A DNA stretch of 64,000 nt, taken from Solimonas terrae. Lineage in GTDB: Bacteria; Pseudomonadota; Gammaproteobacteria; Nevskiales; Nevskiaceae. Positions 8,370 to 16,851 of this stretch are shown in pieces. The DNA is taken from contig NZ_JAAMOW010000002.1 of NCBI RefSeq assembly GCF_011067135.1, forward strand, positions 186,001-250,000. Direction: 5' to 3'. Every line of letters begins with the position of its first letter. Position 1 is the first letter of the stretch. Below the pieces are notes generated by a model. The model saw only the letters and a program-made list of their open reading frames with translations. It was not told the DNA's origin and did no database searches. Made by a program: the position numbers and the translations under genes.

Positions 8370-9185
8370 TCAGGCGCCAAGTTCGTGCAGCATCGTGCCG
8401 ACGACCTGCGCGGCGCGCGCGACCGCGGCCACGCGGCCTTCGCGATCAATGCGCGGGCCGATCAGCTCGAGGTCGAAGGCGCCGTCGTAGCCGGCGGCCA
8501 GCGTCCATTCCAGCAGTCGCCGCAGCGGGATCGCGCCGTCGCCGGGGACGGCGCGGCACGGATACGCGCGGTCGCCATACGCGTAGTCGCTGACCTGCAC
8601 GATCGCGCAGCGCGCAGCGGCGCGTTCGATCGTTGCGCGCAGGCCGGCTTCGGTCCAGCACGCGAAGTAGTCGATGCAGACGTCGAGTCCCGCCATCTCG
8701 GCGAGTTGTACGGTGTCGCGAAGGCTGTGCGCGATGTGCAGGTCGGCATGCAGCGGCGATGCCGGTTCGATCGCCAGGGCGATGCCGGCGCTGCGTGCCT
8801 GCGTCGCGCACGGTGCGATGCACGCGCAGAACGCCGCGGCTGCGTCTTCCCAGTCGAGGCCGCCGTGGCCGCCGCTGAGCAGGTAGATCGAACGCGCGCC
8901 GATCTGCTGCGCGATGTCGATCAGTCGCGACAGCCGTGCGCGCGGCGCCAGCCAGCTGGCTTCGTCGTGGCTCAGGGGCTGACCCGGCATGAACGGATGC
9001 GTGATGGTCTCGACGCGGTAGCCGCCGGCGTCGATCAGCTTCCGGACGGCGGCGAGATCGTGGTCGAGCAGGGTCGGGCTGACGAAGCTGATGCGCGACG
9101 GCGCCAGCGTGCGCCAGGCGTCGCCGAGTTCGGCGAGGCTGGCGCCGGGGAACGAGGTTTCACCGGCGGATATGCGCTCGTGCAT
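8370..9185 (-). CDS. Sugar phosphate isomerase/epimerase-like TIM-barrel protein
   Basis: 271 residues from the ATG at 9185, chosen because GGAGGGT lies about 9 nt upstream; the open frame extends further 5' through repeat-rich DNA that does not look coding. The protein has the xylose-isomerase-like (AP_endonuc_2) pattern: metal-binding Glu in LAIEPASPLHADLH, Asp in DVCIDYFACW, His-free QVSDYAYGD, and Glu in FDLELIGPRID near the end. These enzymes isomerise or epimerise keto-sugars or related hydroxy-acids using a divalent metal. The substrate here is unknown. A second member of the family is at 14067-14978. Confidence 0.8.
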   Translation of the reverse strand: MHERISAGETSFPGASLAELGDAWRTLAPSRISFVSPTLLDHDLAAVRKLIDAGGYRVETITHPFMPGQPLSHDEASWLAPRARLSRLIDIAQQIGARSIYLLSGGHGGLDWEDAAAAFCACIAPCATQARSAGIALAIEPASPLHADLHIAHSLRDTVQLAEMAGLDVCIDYFACWTEAGLRATIERAAARCAIVQVSDYAYGDRAYPCRAVPGDGAIPLRRLLEWTLAAGYDGAFDLELIGPRIDREGRVAAVARAAQVVGTMLHELGA

Positions 9186-9620
9186 CGTGTGACCCTCCGT
9201 TGTCAGTCGTGCCGCCGATAAGCCATTGCCTCTCACTCGATCGCAAGGCGATTGGGGCGGAGGGTGAGGGGGCTTGCTTGCCGCGTTGCTTGATCTGGCG
9301 ACCCCTGCCCGGCCCGTTGCCCTGCATGGCAACGGGCGTTCGCAGGCTCGCGGCTCCGCCGCTCGAAAGCCCTGCTCACCCCAGCCTCTCCCCTCGTGGA
9401 GGGGAGAGGAGTTTTCCTTGTGATGCGTTTCTAGTCCACTGAACCACTTGGTTCGCACCGTGATCGGATTCCGTTCGTCCCGAGTGTTTCGGCGTGAGCC
9501 GAAACGTATCGAGGGACCGCTGCGCGTCGTCAGTGCGCCAGCCCCTCGATACACCGCGCGCTCCGCGCGCGGCACTCGGGGCGAACGGGGTCTTCGGTGC
9601 CATTCGTCCGGTTCAGCGGA
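9186..9620. other. Repeat-rich intergenic region
   Basis: 435 bp without a credible gene. It holds a hairpin with 9-bp arms (CCCGTTGCC/GGCAACGGG, 9313-9336), a hairpin with 11-bp arms (CCTCTCCCCTC/GAGGGGAGAGG, 9385-9409) of the same family as the element at 54279, and a REP-like palindromic element at 9472-9587. It separates the genes ending at 9621 from those starting at 9185 on the minus strand, so some of the hairpins may end transcription. Confidence 0.7.
9472..9587. repeat. REP-like palindromic element, copy 1
   Basis: Outer arms CGTTCGTCCCGAGTG (9472-9486) and CACTCGGGGCGAACG (9573-9587) pair apart from one wobble. Inside are the hairpin GTTTCGGC-GTGA-GCCGAAAC (9486-9505), TATCGAGGG, its complement CCCTCGATA, and a GC hairpin. 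Related copies are at 38432-38536 and 52376-52462, all intergenic. Confidence 0.8.
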
Positions 9621-10793
9621 CTAGTTCCGCTTCTCGATCTCGACACCGAAGCGCGCGCGGAACGGCGCGAACTCTTCGTGCAGGGCCTCGATATCTTCGC
9701 CGATGTCGGTCAGCAGTTTCGTCGAATATTCGAACTTGCCGTAGCGGTCGCCGCGGTTGTGCCGGAGATAGTCGCGCATTGCGGTTTCGGCCGCGCTGCT
9801 GAGCGTGCGGCCGCAGAACGCGTAGTAGCCGCGGATCGTGCCGACCGGGTCGGCGACGAAGTCGCGGTAGCGGACGTGATGGATGCGCGGGTCGTTCACC
9901 AGCGGGTTGCTCATGGTGTTGGCGATGCTGGCGCGTGTCATCTGCAGATGCATTTTCGCTTCGGCCTTCAGGTCGATCGCGCCGACGATGCCGTCCATGA
10001 TGTCGGCCATCATCATCGTCCGCGAAGCGGCGACCTGCACCGGGTCGCGGTGCAGCCAGACCAGGTTCGCGTCCGGATAGGCGTCGAAGAATTCCTTGAG
10101 GCGGAAGCCGTGGAAACCCTTCAGTACCCAGTATTTCTTCGGCCGCGCGTACTGGAACTGCTGCAGCATCGCCTTGTGGATGCGGTACTGCGCGACCGGA
10201 TCGGTCGGCAGGCCCATCGACAGCGTCTGCATCGGCACGCGCCACCATGCGGTCGGCGTCATGACGCGGAAATCCATCGCCCAGCAGCGCTCGTCCTCCG
10301 GCAGGCCGTCGCCGAGCATGTCGTTGTACGGATGGCAGTGCAGCCACTTCGGCATCTTGGCGTTGATCTCGCGCCAGTCGGTGTCGGCCTGCGCGCGGCG
10401 CGGGTCGTCCTGGCCGTCGGACAGGCCCGGCGGTGGCGACGGCCGCATCACTTCCCAGAAGCGCAGCGCGCGTGCATCGGGATCGACCGACATCAGCGCA
10501 TGCATCAGCGTCGTGCCGGAGCGTGGCTCGCCGGTTGCGAACATCGGCCGCTCGATCACCTCGTCGACGACCGGATAGCGCCGGCGGTCGGCGAACAGTT
10601 GCAGGCGCGAGGTCAGCAGCCAGTGGCAGACCTCGGCCGCGGCGCGGCGGCCGGCATCGTCCATGGCGATGCCGTTGAGATGATCGACGGCCTTGCCGAA
10701 GCGCGTCGCGAAGCTCGGATCGTCGCCGTAGTCGGACAGGCCGGTCTCGGTCTGCGCCGCGGCCAGCAGCGCGCCGGCATCGAGCGCCGTCAC
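9621..10793 (-). CDS. PAPS-dependent sulfotransferase family protein
   Basis: About 390 residues. The PAPS 5'-phosphosulfate loop is clear: FATGEPRSGTTLMHALMS at about 85-100. The 3'-phosphate site is in LVWLHRDPVQVAASR, with the expected Arg and Ser. The enzyme would transfer sulfate from PAPS to a hydroxyl group of a lipid, steroid or similar substrate. The GTG at 10793 overlaps the stop of the upstream flavin-oxidoreductase gene (GTGA) and has GGGGA upstream, so it is preferred over the GTG at 10808. Coupling to the luciferase-like gene suggests a shared substrate. No signal peptide. Confidence 0.85.
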   Translation of the reverse strand: MTALDAGALLAAAQTETGLSDYGDDPSFATRFGKAVDHLNGIAMDDAGRRAAAEVCHWLLTSRLQLFADRRRYPVVDEVIERPMFATGEPRSGTTLMHALMSVDPDARALRFWEVMRPSPPPGLSDGQDDPRRAQADTDWREINAKMPKWLHCHPYNDMLGDGLPEDERCWAMDFRVMTPTAWWRVPMQTLSMGLPTDPVAQYRIHKAMLQQFQYARPKKYWVLKGFHGFRLKEFFDAYPDANLVWLHRDPVQVAASRTMMMADIMDGIVGAIDLKAEAKMHLQMTRASIANTMSNPLVNDPRIHHVRYRDFVADPVGTIRGYYAFCGRTLSSAAETAMRDYLRHNRGDRYGKFEYSTKLLTDIGEDIEALHEEFAPFRARFGVEIEKRN

Positions 10794-11914
10794 GTGAGGT
10801 CCCCGCACAGCTTCAGCAGCTCGTCTTCGGCCTCGCGTACCTTTTGTGCCGAGCTGGCGGCGTAGGCGAGCCCGGCCATGCCGCCGTAGTCCATGATCTT
10901 CGGCACGCGCAGGCCGGCATCGACGTAGCCCTTGATGATGCGCGCGACCTGCTTCGGCGTGCCGTGCGGCGTGACCGCGAGCAGCATTTCCGGACGCGTC
11001 TTGCTCAGCATGTCGAGAATGCGCTCGCGCGGCAGTACGGCCGGGTTGATGTCCTGGTAGCCGCGCCAGTCCTCGCCGAGCGGATGCTCGAAGCCGTTGG
11101 CGCGCAGCAGGTCGGCGGGGAACTGCATGATCAGCGAGCGCACCAGCGGCGCGTCGAGGATCTTTGCCAGCTCGGCGTCGTCACCGAGGAAGCAGATCTG
11201 GATATAGGCCGGCACGATGGCCAGCGGGTCGCGCCCGGCCTTCTCGGCCGACAGGCGCAGCGCGCCGAGCTTGGCGGCGAAGTCTTCCGGCGTCCATGCG
11301 CCGGCCGGCCACCAGCCGTCGGCGTAGCGACCGGCGATGTCGAGCATGCGCGGCCCGCTGGCGCCGACCCAGATGCGCGGCGTCTTGCCCTGATACGGCT
11401 CGGTGTCCATGCGGGCGTGATGCAACTGGAAGAACTGCCCCTCGAAGTCGACCGGCCCTTCGCGGTCCCACAGCAGGCGGATCACCTTCAGCGCTTCCTC
11501 GAAGCGGCCGACCGGCTTGTTGAAGTCGAAGCCGTACGGCACGGTGTTTTCGGTTTCGCCGCTGCCGAGGCCGAGGATGAAGCGGCCCTTGGCGAGATGG
11601 TCGATCGTCAGCGCACTCTGCGCCAGCATCGCCGGATGGCGGCGCACGGTATCGACGACGCTGGTAGCGATCGGCACGTTCGCCGTCAGCACCGCGGCTG
11701 CGGCCGCGACGGCCATGCCGTCGAGGTGACGATGCGGCGACGGCGACACCGTCGCCAAGTCCGTGAACTCGGGCGTCCAGATCGAATCCGGCCAGAAGCT
11801 GACCATGTGATCGGGTAGCCAGATCGAGTGGTAGCGGCCGCCGTCGAGGTCGGGCAGCCGCGACAGATCGAGCGGCAGGGTGGTGCGGAAAAAGGCTGCC
11901 GGTTGGACTTTCAT
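10790..11914 (-). CDS. LLM-class (luciferase-like) flavin-dependent oxidoreductase
   Basis: 374 residues of the bacterial-luciferase TIM-barrel family. Typical segments are YHSIWLPDHMVSFWPD, PIATSVVDTVRRHPAMLAQ, HLAKGRFILGLGSGETEN (phosphate-binding region) and IWVGASGPRMLDIAGRYADGWWPAG. Members use FMNH2 or reduced F420 for monooxygenation or hydride transfer, and the sequence alone does not settle which. Several features resemble F420-dependent members such as glucose-6-phosphate dehydrogenase or mer-like proteins. The ATG is preceded by GGAGGAG. First gene after a palindrome (12008-12021) and downstream of a same-strand IclR gene. Confidence 0.87.
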   Translation of the reverse strand: MKVQPAAFFRTTLPLDLSRLPDLDGGRYHSIWLPDHMVSFWPDSIWTPEFTDLATVSPSPHRHLDGMAVAAAAAVLTANVPIATSVVDTVRRHPAMLAQSALTIDHLAKGRFILGLGSGETENTVPYGFDFNKPVGRFEEALKVIRLLWDREGPVDFEGQFFQLHHARMDTEPYQGKTPRIWVGASGPRMLDIAGRYADGWWPAGAWTPEDFAAKLGALRLSAEKAGRDPLAIVPAYIQICFLGDDAELAKILDAPLVRSLIMQFPADLLRANGFEHPLGEDWRGYQDINPAVLPRERILDMLSKTRPEMLLAVTPHGTPKQVARIIKGYVDAGLRVPKIMDYGGMAGLAYAASSAQKVREAEDELLKLCGDLT

Positions 11915-12007
11915 CGTCTCTCCTCCAGCGCGCGCCCGTCACGGTCCGGCGCGCGGTTCATGGCTCGCGTAGGACCAGCACGCTAGCACGCACCATCGGA
12001 AGAACGA

Positions 12008-12021
12008 TTCCAGATATGGAA
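12008..12021. promoter_or_regulatory. Dyad TTCCA-N4-TGGAA, candidate IclR operator
   Basis: TTCCAGATATGGAA has perfect 5-bp arms and lies in the 177-bp gap between the IclR gene end (12092) and the start of the flavin-oxidoreductase gene (11914). IclR-family proteins commonly bind short AT-centred dyads of this type; the assignment is inferred. Confidence 0.4.
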
Positions 12022-12091
12022 ACTTGCCTCGATCGGCTCCGCCGGCCGCGCGGCGGCGATGGCGTTAGCAGGCCCAAGGGCGCCATCGCGC

Positions 12092-12991
12092 TCAGCGCGG
12101 TATGCGCCCGCGCGTTGCCGCCGTGACCTGCGCCGCGGCGTTGCAGAGGTGCTCGGCCATGCGTGCGACGGCACGCGCCTCGAGCCTGCGCGTGAAGCCG
12201 GACAGCGAGATCGACAGCAGTACCTCGCCGGACGCCGAGAACACCGGCGCCGAGATGTAGGCGAGACGCAGGCTGCCGACCTGGTCGAGCGACAGCAGTT
12301 GCAACTCGTCGTTGCTCAATGCCCCGAGCAGGCGCTGCATCTGCGCCCAGTAGCGCTCGCTGCGGAAATGCGTGGCGTGTTCCCAGATCAGCTGCCACAC
12401 CGACTGCATCGCCGGCCCGTTGGCCGCCAGGGCGTAGCCGCGTTCGCGGATCACGGCGAGCGCCTTGCGCATGTGCGTGCGCATCTCGGCGTCGCGGCGC
12501 GTCGAGCCGCGGCCGGCGACCTTGGCCAGGTACGTATCGATCTGTTCGGCAGGCGCCCAGGCGGCATGGCCGAGGCCCAGCGGCGGCACGAACGGCCGGC
12601 GTTCGCCGACATGGCGGATGCCCTGGTCGGCCGACGTGTCGCCGGTCTTGGCGAGCGACATCAGTTCGTCGCCGACCCGTGCCGTGGCGACGCACTGCAG
12701 TTCGAGTTCGTCGGTCAGTCGCGCCATCTGCTCGCGCGCCAGATTCACCGCCGGATGCCGTTCCAGCGCGGCCTGGCCGATCGCCACCAGGGCGAGGCCC
12801 AGCGAATAGGTCTTGTGCTTGGGATGGCGTGCCAGATAGCGCGCGTCGGTCAGCGACTTCAGCACGCGATGTGCGGAGCCGAGGCTCAGCGACAGCTGAT
12901 CGACGACTTCCGACAGCGTGAACGACTCCGTCGGATGCGCCGCGAAAAAATTGATCAGCCTGACGATGCGCTGGCTGGAATCGTCGCTCAC
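12092..12991 (-). CDS. IclR-family transcriptional regulator
   Basis: 299 residues from the GTG at 12991, which has a GAGGGAG ribosome site. The N-terminal winged helix-turn-helix (about 1-65) shows SQRIVRLINFFAAHPTESF, the LSEVVDQLSLSLGSAHRVLKSL recognition helix, and the wing YLARHPKHKTYSLG. The C-terminal effector domain includes ELQCVATARVGDELM, GLGHAAWAP and the final strands LLSISLSGFTRRL. IclR proteins sense aromatic or small organic acids and control adjacent catabolic genes. Divergent from the SDR gene at 13285 and followed by the flavin-oxidoreductase/sulfotransferase pair, either of which could be its target. Confidence 0.9.
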   Translation of the reverse strand: MSDDSSQRIVRLINFFAAHPTESFTLSEVVDQLSLSLGSAHRVLKSLTDARYLARHPKHKTYSLGLALVAIGQAALERHPAVNLAREQMARLTDELELQCVATARVGDELMSLAKTGDTSADQGIRHVGERRPFVPPLGLGHAAWAPAEQIDTYLAKVAGRGSTRRDAEMRTHMRKALAVIRERGYALAANGPAMQSVWQLIWEHATHFRSERYWAQMQRLLGALSNDELQLLSLDQVGSLRLAYISAPVFSASGEVLLSISLSGFTRRLEARAVARMAEHLCNAAAQVTAATRGRIPR

Positions 12992-13284
12992 GCCGGCCTG
13001 CTCCCTCGCCTGCAAGGAATCGGGGTGCTGCGCACGGCCGGCGACGAGGCGAGGGATGCCGGGGCATCGACGGATCGTGCGCTGCGGCCGGCAGCGGAGC
13101 GGCGATTGTAGGGCAGGCCGGTCCGGCCGGTGGCGTGACCCTGATTCGCCATTGTGGCCGGCTGTCGACGCGATCGCGGCTTTCCGGCGTCGCGGTTCTG
13201 CGCGAAGCTCGGTGCCGGAGTCCATCGCGCGGCCGCCCGGTCTCGCGGCGGCCGCAACCCGCCGTTCACGGAGCCGCGCCACGC
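12992..13284. other. Divergent intergenic region, IclR / SDR operon
   Basis: 293 bp of very GC-rich sequence between divergent genes that must contain both promoters. No strong palindrome or sigma70-like boxes could be picked out by eye. Confidence 0.5.
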
Positions 13285-14070
13285 ATGAAACCGGATGAAT
13301 TTGCGATCCGTTACGGACCCGTTGCGCTCGTCACCGGCGCGTCGTCCGGCATCGGTCGCGCGTTTGCCGAATGCCTGGCGGCGCGCGGAATGGATCTCGT
13401 CGTCGTCGCTCGCCGCACGCAGCGCCTCGAGGAACTGGCGACGCAACTGCGCCGCAAATACACCGTCAACGTGACCGTCTGCCCGGCCGATCTCGCGCGG
13501 CCCGATGCCGCGCAGACGATCCTCGACGCGACGGCGCCGCTCGACGTCGGGCTGCTGGTCAGCAACGCCGGGTTCGGCTTCAAGGGCGCATTCGATGGCG
13601 GCGACCCGCAGGCGATGGCCGACGTGCTGATGGTCAACTGTCACACACCGATGCTGCTGGCGCGCGGTTTCGTGCCGCGGCTGCGCCAGCGCGGCCGCGG
13701 CGGCATTCTCTTCACCAGTTCCGTCGAAGGCCTGATCGGCTGTCCGTATTCGGCGACCTACGCGGCGAGCAAGGCGTTCGTGAACAGTCTCGGCGAGGCG
13801 CTGTGGGCAGAACTCGCGGCAGACGGCATCAGCGTGCTGACGCTGTGTCCCGGCGCGACCGACACCGAAGCGCCGCGCCTGCAGGGCATCGATCCGGCGA
13901 CGCTGCGCCACCTCATGTCGCCGGAAGTGGTCGCTGCGCTGGCGCTCGACCAGATCGACAATGGGCCGATCTACATTCCGAGCGAGCACTACCGTGCGAG
14001 CTTCGGGCAGCTGCTGGCCATGCCGCGGCGCGACGCGCTGCTGGCAATGGCGCGGAGCATGAAGCGGTGA
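13285..14070 (+). CDS. SDR-family NAD(P)-dependent oxidoreductase
   Basis: 261 residues starting MKPDEFAIRYGPVALVTGASSG. Classical short-chain dehydrogenase: cofactor loop TGASSGIG at about 16-23, VSNAG in place of the usual NNAG, and the catalytic SSVEGLIGCPYSATYAASK with Ser, Tyr and Lys in standard spacing. It resembles the SDRs annotated as DltE/acyl-chain or ketoreductase types that prefer NADP(H), with ARR after the second strand. Its TGA overlaps the GTG of the next gene by 4 bp. First gene of a plus-strand operon continuing to 16784. Confidence 0.87.
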   Translation: MKPDEFAIRYGPVALVTGASSGIGRAFAECLAARGMDLVVVARRTQRLEELATQLRRKYTVNVTVCPADLARPDAAQTILDATAPLDVGLLVSNAGFGFKGAFDGGDPQAMADVLMVNCHTPMLLARGFVPRLRQRGRGGILFTSSVEGLIGCPYSATYAASKAFVNSLGEALWAELAADGISVLTLCPGATDTEAPRLQGIDPATLRHLMSPEVVAALALDQIDNGPIYIPSEHYRASFGQLLAMPRRDALLAMARSMKR

Positions 14071-14978
14071 CACCGCCGTCGGGCAGCCGCCGTGGCACGT
14101 CGACGCCGGACCGGCTCGGCATCGAGTTTCTCAGCGTCTTCAATCTGCCGCCGGTCGAGTACGTGAATCTCGCCGCCGATCTCGGTTGCCGTCATGTCTC
14201 GATCGGTTTGACATCGATGCCGTTCTGCAATCCGCACGGCTACCCGGCCTGGTCGCTGCGCGACGATCCGGTGCTGCGGCGGGAGATGGCGGCCGCGATG
14301 CGCGATCGCGGCGTCGGCATCTCGCTCGGCGAGGGTTATTCGATCCGCGCGCACCTCGACGTGCGCGAGCGCGCCGCCGACCTGGCCTTGATGTGCGAGC
14401 TGGGCGTGCGGCGCATCAACGCGGTCGCCCTCGATCCCGATCGCGCGCGCAGCTTCGACCAGTTCGCGCTGCTGGCCGAGATGGCCGCCGCCTGCGGCGT
14501 CGAGACCACCGTCGAATTCGGCCCCGGCATGACGATCGGCGATCTGGCGACGGCGCTGCAGCTCGTGCGCCACGTCGGCCGCCGCGATTTCCGCCTGCTG
14601 ATCGACACGATGCATCTGCTGCGCTCCGGCTCCGGCGCCGCCGATCTTGCCGCGCTCGATCCCGACCTGATCGGTTATGCGCAGCTTTGCGACGCGCCGC
14701 GCGTCTCGCAACATCCGAGCTACCTCGAAGAGGCGATGTTCGAGCGTCGCGTGCCCGGCGCCGGCGAGCTGCCGCTGCGCGACATCGTTGCCGTGTTGCC
14801 GCGTGACATTGTCGTCAGCCTCGAAGTGCCGCAGCGCGCGCTGGCCGAGGCCGGCGTCGGCCCGCACGAGCGGCTGGCTCGCTGCGTCGACGCCGCCCGC
14901 GATCTGCTGGCGCCGCAGGCGACCATCTCCCGATCCGAACAGCAAGCAAGGCGAGGCGCAGTCCCGCAATGTCCGTGA
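14067..14978 (+). CDS. Sugar phosphate isomerase/epimerase-like TIM-barrel protein
   Basis: 303 residues starting at a GTG that overlaps the previous stop (GTGA), so probably translationally coupled. TIM-barrel metal-site residues are recognisable: Glu in TTVEFGPGM, Asp-His in LLIDTMHLLRSG, Gln/Asp in YAQLCDAPR, and Glu in VVSLEVPQRAL. The core beginning DRLGIEFLSVFNLPPVEYVNLAADLG is typical of the xylose-isomerase-like superfamily. The operon partners (SDRs and an MDR alcohol dehydrogenase) suggest it isomerises a cyclic or hydroxy-keto intermediate, but the substrate cannot be named. It overlaps the next gene by 10 bp. Confidence 0.8.
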   Translation: MTPPSGSRRGTSTPDRLGIEFLSVFNLPPVEYVNLAADLGCRHVSIGLTSMPFCNPHGYPAWSLRDDPVLRREMAAAMRDRGVGISLGEGYSIRAHLDVRERAADLALMCELGVRRINAVALDPDRARSFDQFALLAEMAAACGVETTVEFGPGMTIGDLATALQLVRHVGRRDFRLLIDTMHLLRSGSGAADLAALDPDLIGYAQLCDAPRVSQHPSYLEEAMFERRVPGAGELPLRDIVAVLPRDIVVSLEVPQRALAEAGVGPHERLARCVDAARDLLAPQATISRSEQQARRGAVPQCP

Positions 14979-15994
14979 CCATGAAGGCCTATCACTTCGA
15001 CAGTTTCAACGATGCGCTCGCCGGGCTGCGCCTGCGCGACGATCCGATGCCGGTGCCCGGTCCCGGCGAGGTCGTCGTGCGCATGCGCGCGACCTCGCTC
15101 AACTACCGCGACCTGCTTGCGGCCGCCGGCCAGCTGCCCGGCGTCAGGCCGGGCCTGATTCCGCTGTCCGACGGCGCCGGCGAAGTCGTCGCGATCGGTG
15201 ATGGGGTGCATCGCGTCGGGCCGGGCGATCGCGTGGTCGCGGCGTTCAACCAGAGCTGGATCGCCGGCCGGCCGGAACTCGAATTCATGCGTGACATGCT
15301 CGGCGGCACCGTCGACGGCGTGCTCGCCGAGTACGTGAAGCTCGATCAGCAGGGCTTGGAACGGGTGCCCGACTATCTGAGCCACGAGGAAGCGGCCAGC
15401 CTGCCGTGCGCGGCCGTCACCGCCTGGTCGGCCCTGCACTGCGGCCTGCCGCTGCTGCCGGGTCACACCGTGCTCGTGCAGGGCAGCGGCGGCGTGTCGA
15501 TCTTCGCGCTGCAGCTGGCGAAGTCGTTCGGCTGTCGCGTGATCGCCACGACCTCGTCGGATGCCAAGGCGGTGCGCCTGCGCGCGCTCGGCGCCGATGC
15601 CGTCGTCAACTACCGGGAGACGCCGGAATGGGGTGCCGCGGTGCGGGCACTGACCGGCGGGCGCGGCGTCGACCGCATTGTCGAAGTCGGCGGTCCGGGC
15701 ACGCTGGAGCAGTCGATTTCGTGCACCGCGTTCAACTCACAGATCGCGCTGGTCGGTTTCGTCGGCGGGCTGGGTGCGACGATCAACCCGCGTCTGCTGA
15801 TGCGCAGCGGGCTGTCGACGCATTCGATCGCGGTCGGCAGCCGCGGCGATCTCGCCAGGCTGCTGGCCGCGATGGACGCGACACGGCTGCGGCCGGTGAT
15901 CGACCGGGTCTTCGCATTCGCGCAGGCGACCGACGCCTACCGGCACCTGCAAGCGCAGCAGCATTTGGGTAAAGTAGTCATCAGTGTCGATTAG
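14969..15994 (+). CDS. Zinc-independent MDR-family alcohol dehydrogenase/quinone oxidoreductase
   Basis: 341 residues. N-terminal GroES-like domain (LPLSDGAGEVVAIGDG-like segment, VGPGDRVVAAF) and a Rossmann domain with VLVQGSGGVSIFALQLAKSFG and ATTSSDAKAVRLRALGADAVVNYRE. The catalytic Cys/His zinc ligands of classical ADHs are missing (SLNYRDLL instead of a Cys motif, and no structural four-Cys loop), so it belongs with the quinone-reductase-like, zinc-free branch. It probably reduces an enone or oxidises an alcohol using NADP(H). Third gene of the operon, overlapping the second by 10 bp. Confidence 0.88.
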   Translation: MSVTMKAYHFDSFNDALAGLRLRDDPMPVPGPGEVVVRMRATSLNYRDLLAAAGQLPGVRPGLIPLSDGAGEVVAIGDGVHRVGPGDRVVAAFNQSWIAGRPELEFMRDMLGGTVDGVLAEYVKLDQQGLERVPDYLSHEEAASLPCAAVTAWSALHCGLPLLPGHTVLVQGSGGVSIFALQLAKSFGCRVIATTSSDAKAVRLRALGADAVVNYRETPEWGAAVRALTGGRGVDRIVEVGGPGTLEQSISCTAFNSQIALVGFVGGLGATINPRLLMRSGLSTHSIAVGSRGDLARLLAAMDATRLRPVIDRVFAFAQATDAYRHLQAQQHLGKVVISVD

Positions 15995-16037
15995 AAGCAT
16001 CGGCCGTCAGACCAACAACAGTCACGAGGAAGAAACC

Positions 16038-16784
16038 ATGTCTCTCAAGGGTAAAGTCGCCGTCGTCACCGGTAGCGGCAGCGGGATCGGGCGCGGCTGC
16101 GCCCTGCAGCTGGCGCGTGACGGCGCGACGGTCGCGGTCTGGGATCTGAACGGCGATGCCGCGGCCGAGACCGTGAAACTGATCGAGGCCGAAGGCAACA
16201 AGGCCAGGGCCTACACCGGTGACGCGGCGGCCAAGGACAGCATCGACGGCATCCTCGCGAAGATTCGCGCCGAGCTCGGCCCGGTGCTGATCCTCGTCAA
16301 CAATGCCGGCATCACCGGCTTCGTGCCGTTCCTCGACATCACGCCGGAAGCGATGGAACGCATGTACCGCATCAACCTGATGGGTCCGTTCCTGCTGACG
16401 CAGGCGGCGATTCCGGACATGGTCAAGGCGGGCTGGGGTCGCGTCATCAACATCTCCTCGTCGTCGGCGCAGACCGGCTCGAAGGGCATGACCCACTACT
16501 CGTCGTCGAAGGGCGGCATCATCGCCCTGACCAAGTCGCTGGCCCTGGAATTTGCCGACAAGGGCATCACGGTCAACAACATTCCGCCGGGTTTCGTCGA
16601 CACGCCGATGCTGCGCGGCTCGCCGGTCAACGTCGACAGCACGATCGCCGCCTCGCCGATGAAGCGTGCCGGCCGGCCGGACGACATGGCGGCCGCCTGT
16701 TCGTTCCTCGCCTCGGAAGCCGCCAGCTACATCAGCGGCCAGACCCTCGGCGTCAACGGCGCCCGGGTGTGCAGCGCGTTCTGA
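16038..16784 (+). CDS. SDR-family oxidoreductase (FabG-like)
   Basis: 248 residues from the ATG at 16038, which has GAGGAAG just upstream; an in-frame start at 15984 would overlap the previous gene and lacks this signal. Cofactor loop TGSGSGIG, NNAG at about 88, catalytic SSSSAQTGSKGMTHYSSSK, and a C-terminal SYISGQTLGVNGA loop all fit classical SDRs. An Asp after the second strand (AVWDLNGD) suggests NAD(H) preference. Last gene of the operon, ending at a strong terminator. Confidence 0.92.
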   Translation: MSLKGKVAVVTGSGSGIGRGCALQLARDGATVAVWDLNGDAAAETVKLIEAEGNKARAYTGDAAAKDSIDGILAKIRAELGPVLILVNNAGITGFVPFLDITPEAMERMYRINLMGPFLLTQAAIPDMVKAGWGRVINISSSSAQTGSKGMTHYSSSKGGIIALTKSLALEFADKGITVNNIPPGFVDTPMLRGSPVNVDSTIAASPMKRAGRPDDMAAACSFLASEAASYISGQTLGVNGARVCSAF

Positions 16785-16801
16785 AGCGTCCTGCGAGCGC
16801 A

Positions 16802-16829
16802 AGAAGGGCGACCCTCGGGTCGCTCTTCT
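16802..16829. terminator. Bidirectional terminator hairpin
   Basis: AGAAGGGCGACCC (16802-16814), a 2-nt centre, then GGGTCGCTCTTCT (16817-16829): a 13-bp stem with one wobble, flanked by GCGAGC/GCTCGC. It sits between convergent genes ending at 16784 and 16852. A-rich and T-rich ends are present on both sides of the stem. Confidence 0.75.
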
Positions 16830-16851
16830 CGTGCTCGCCGTCTTGCTACCC

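Noticed and set aside
9186-9575. N-terminal extension of the TIM-barrel protein up to 9575
   Set aside because: It would translate the REP-like element and hairpins; the ATG at 9185 has a good ribosome site and fits family length.
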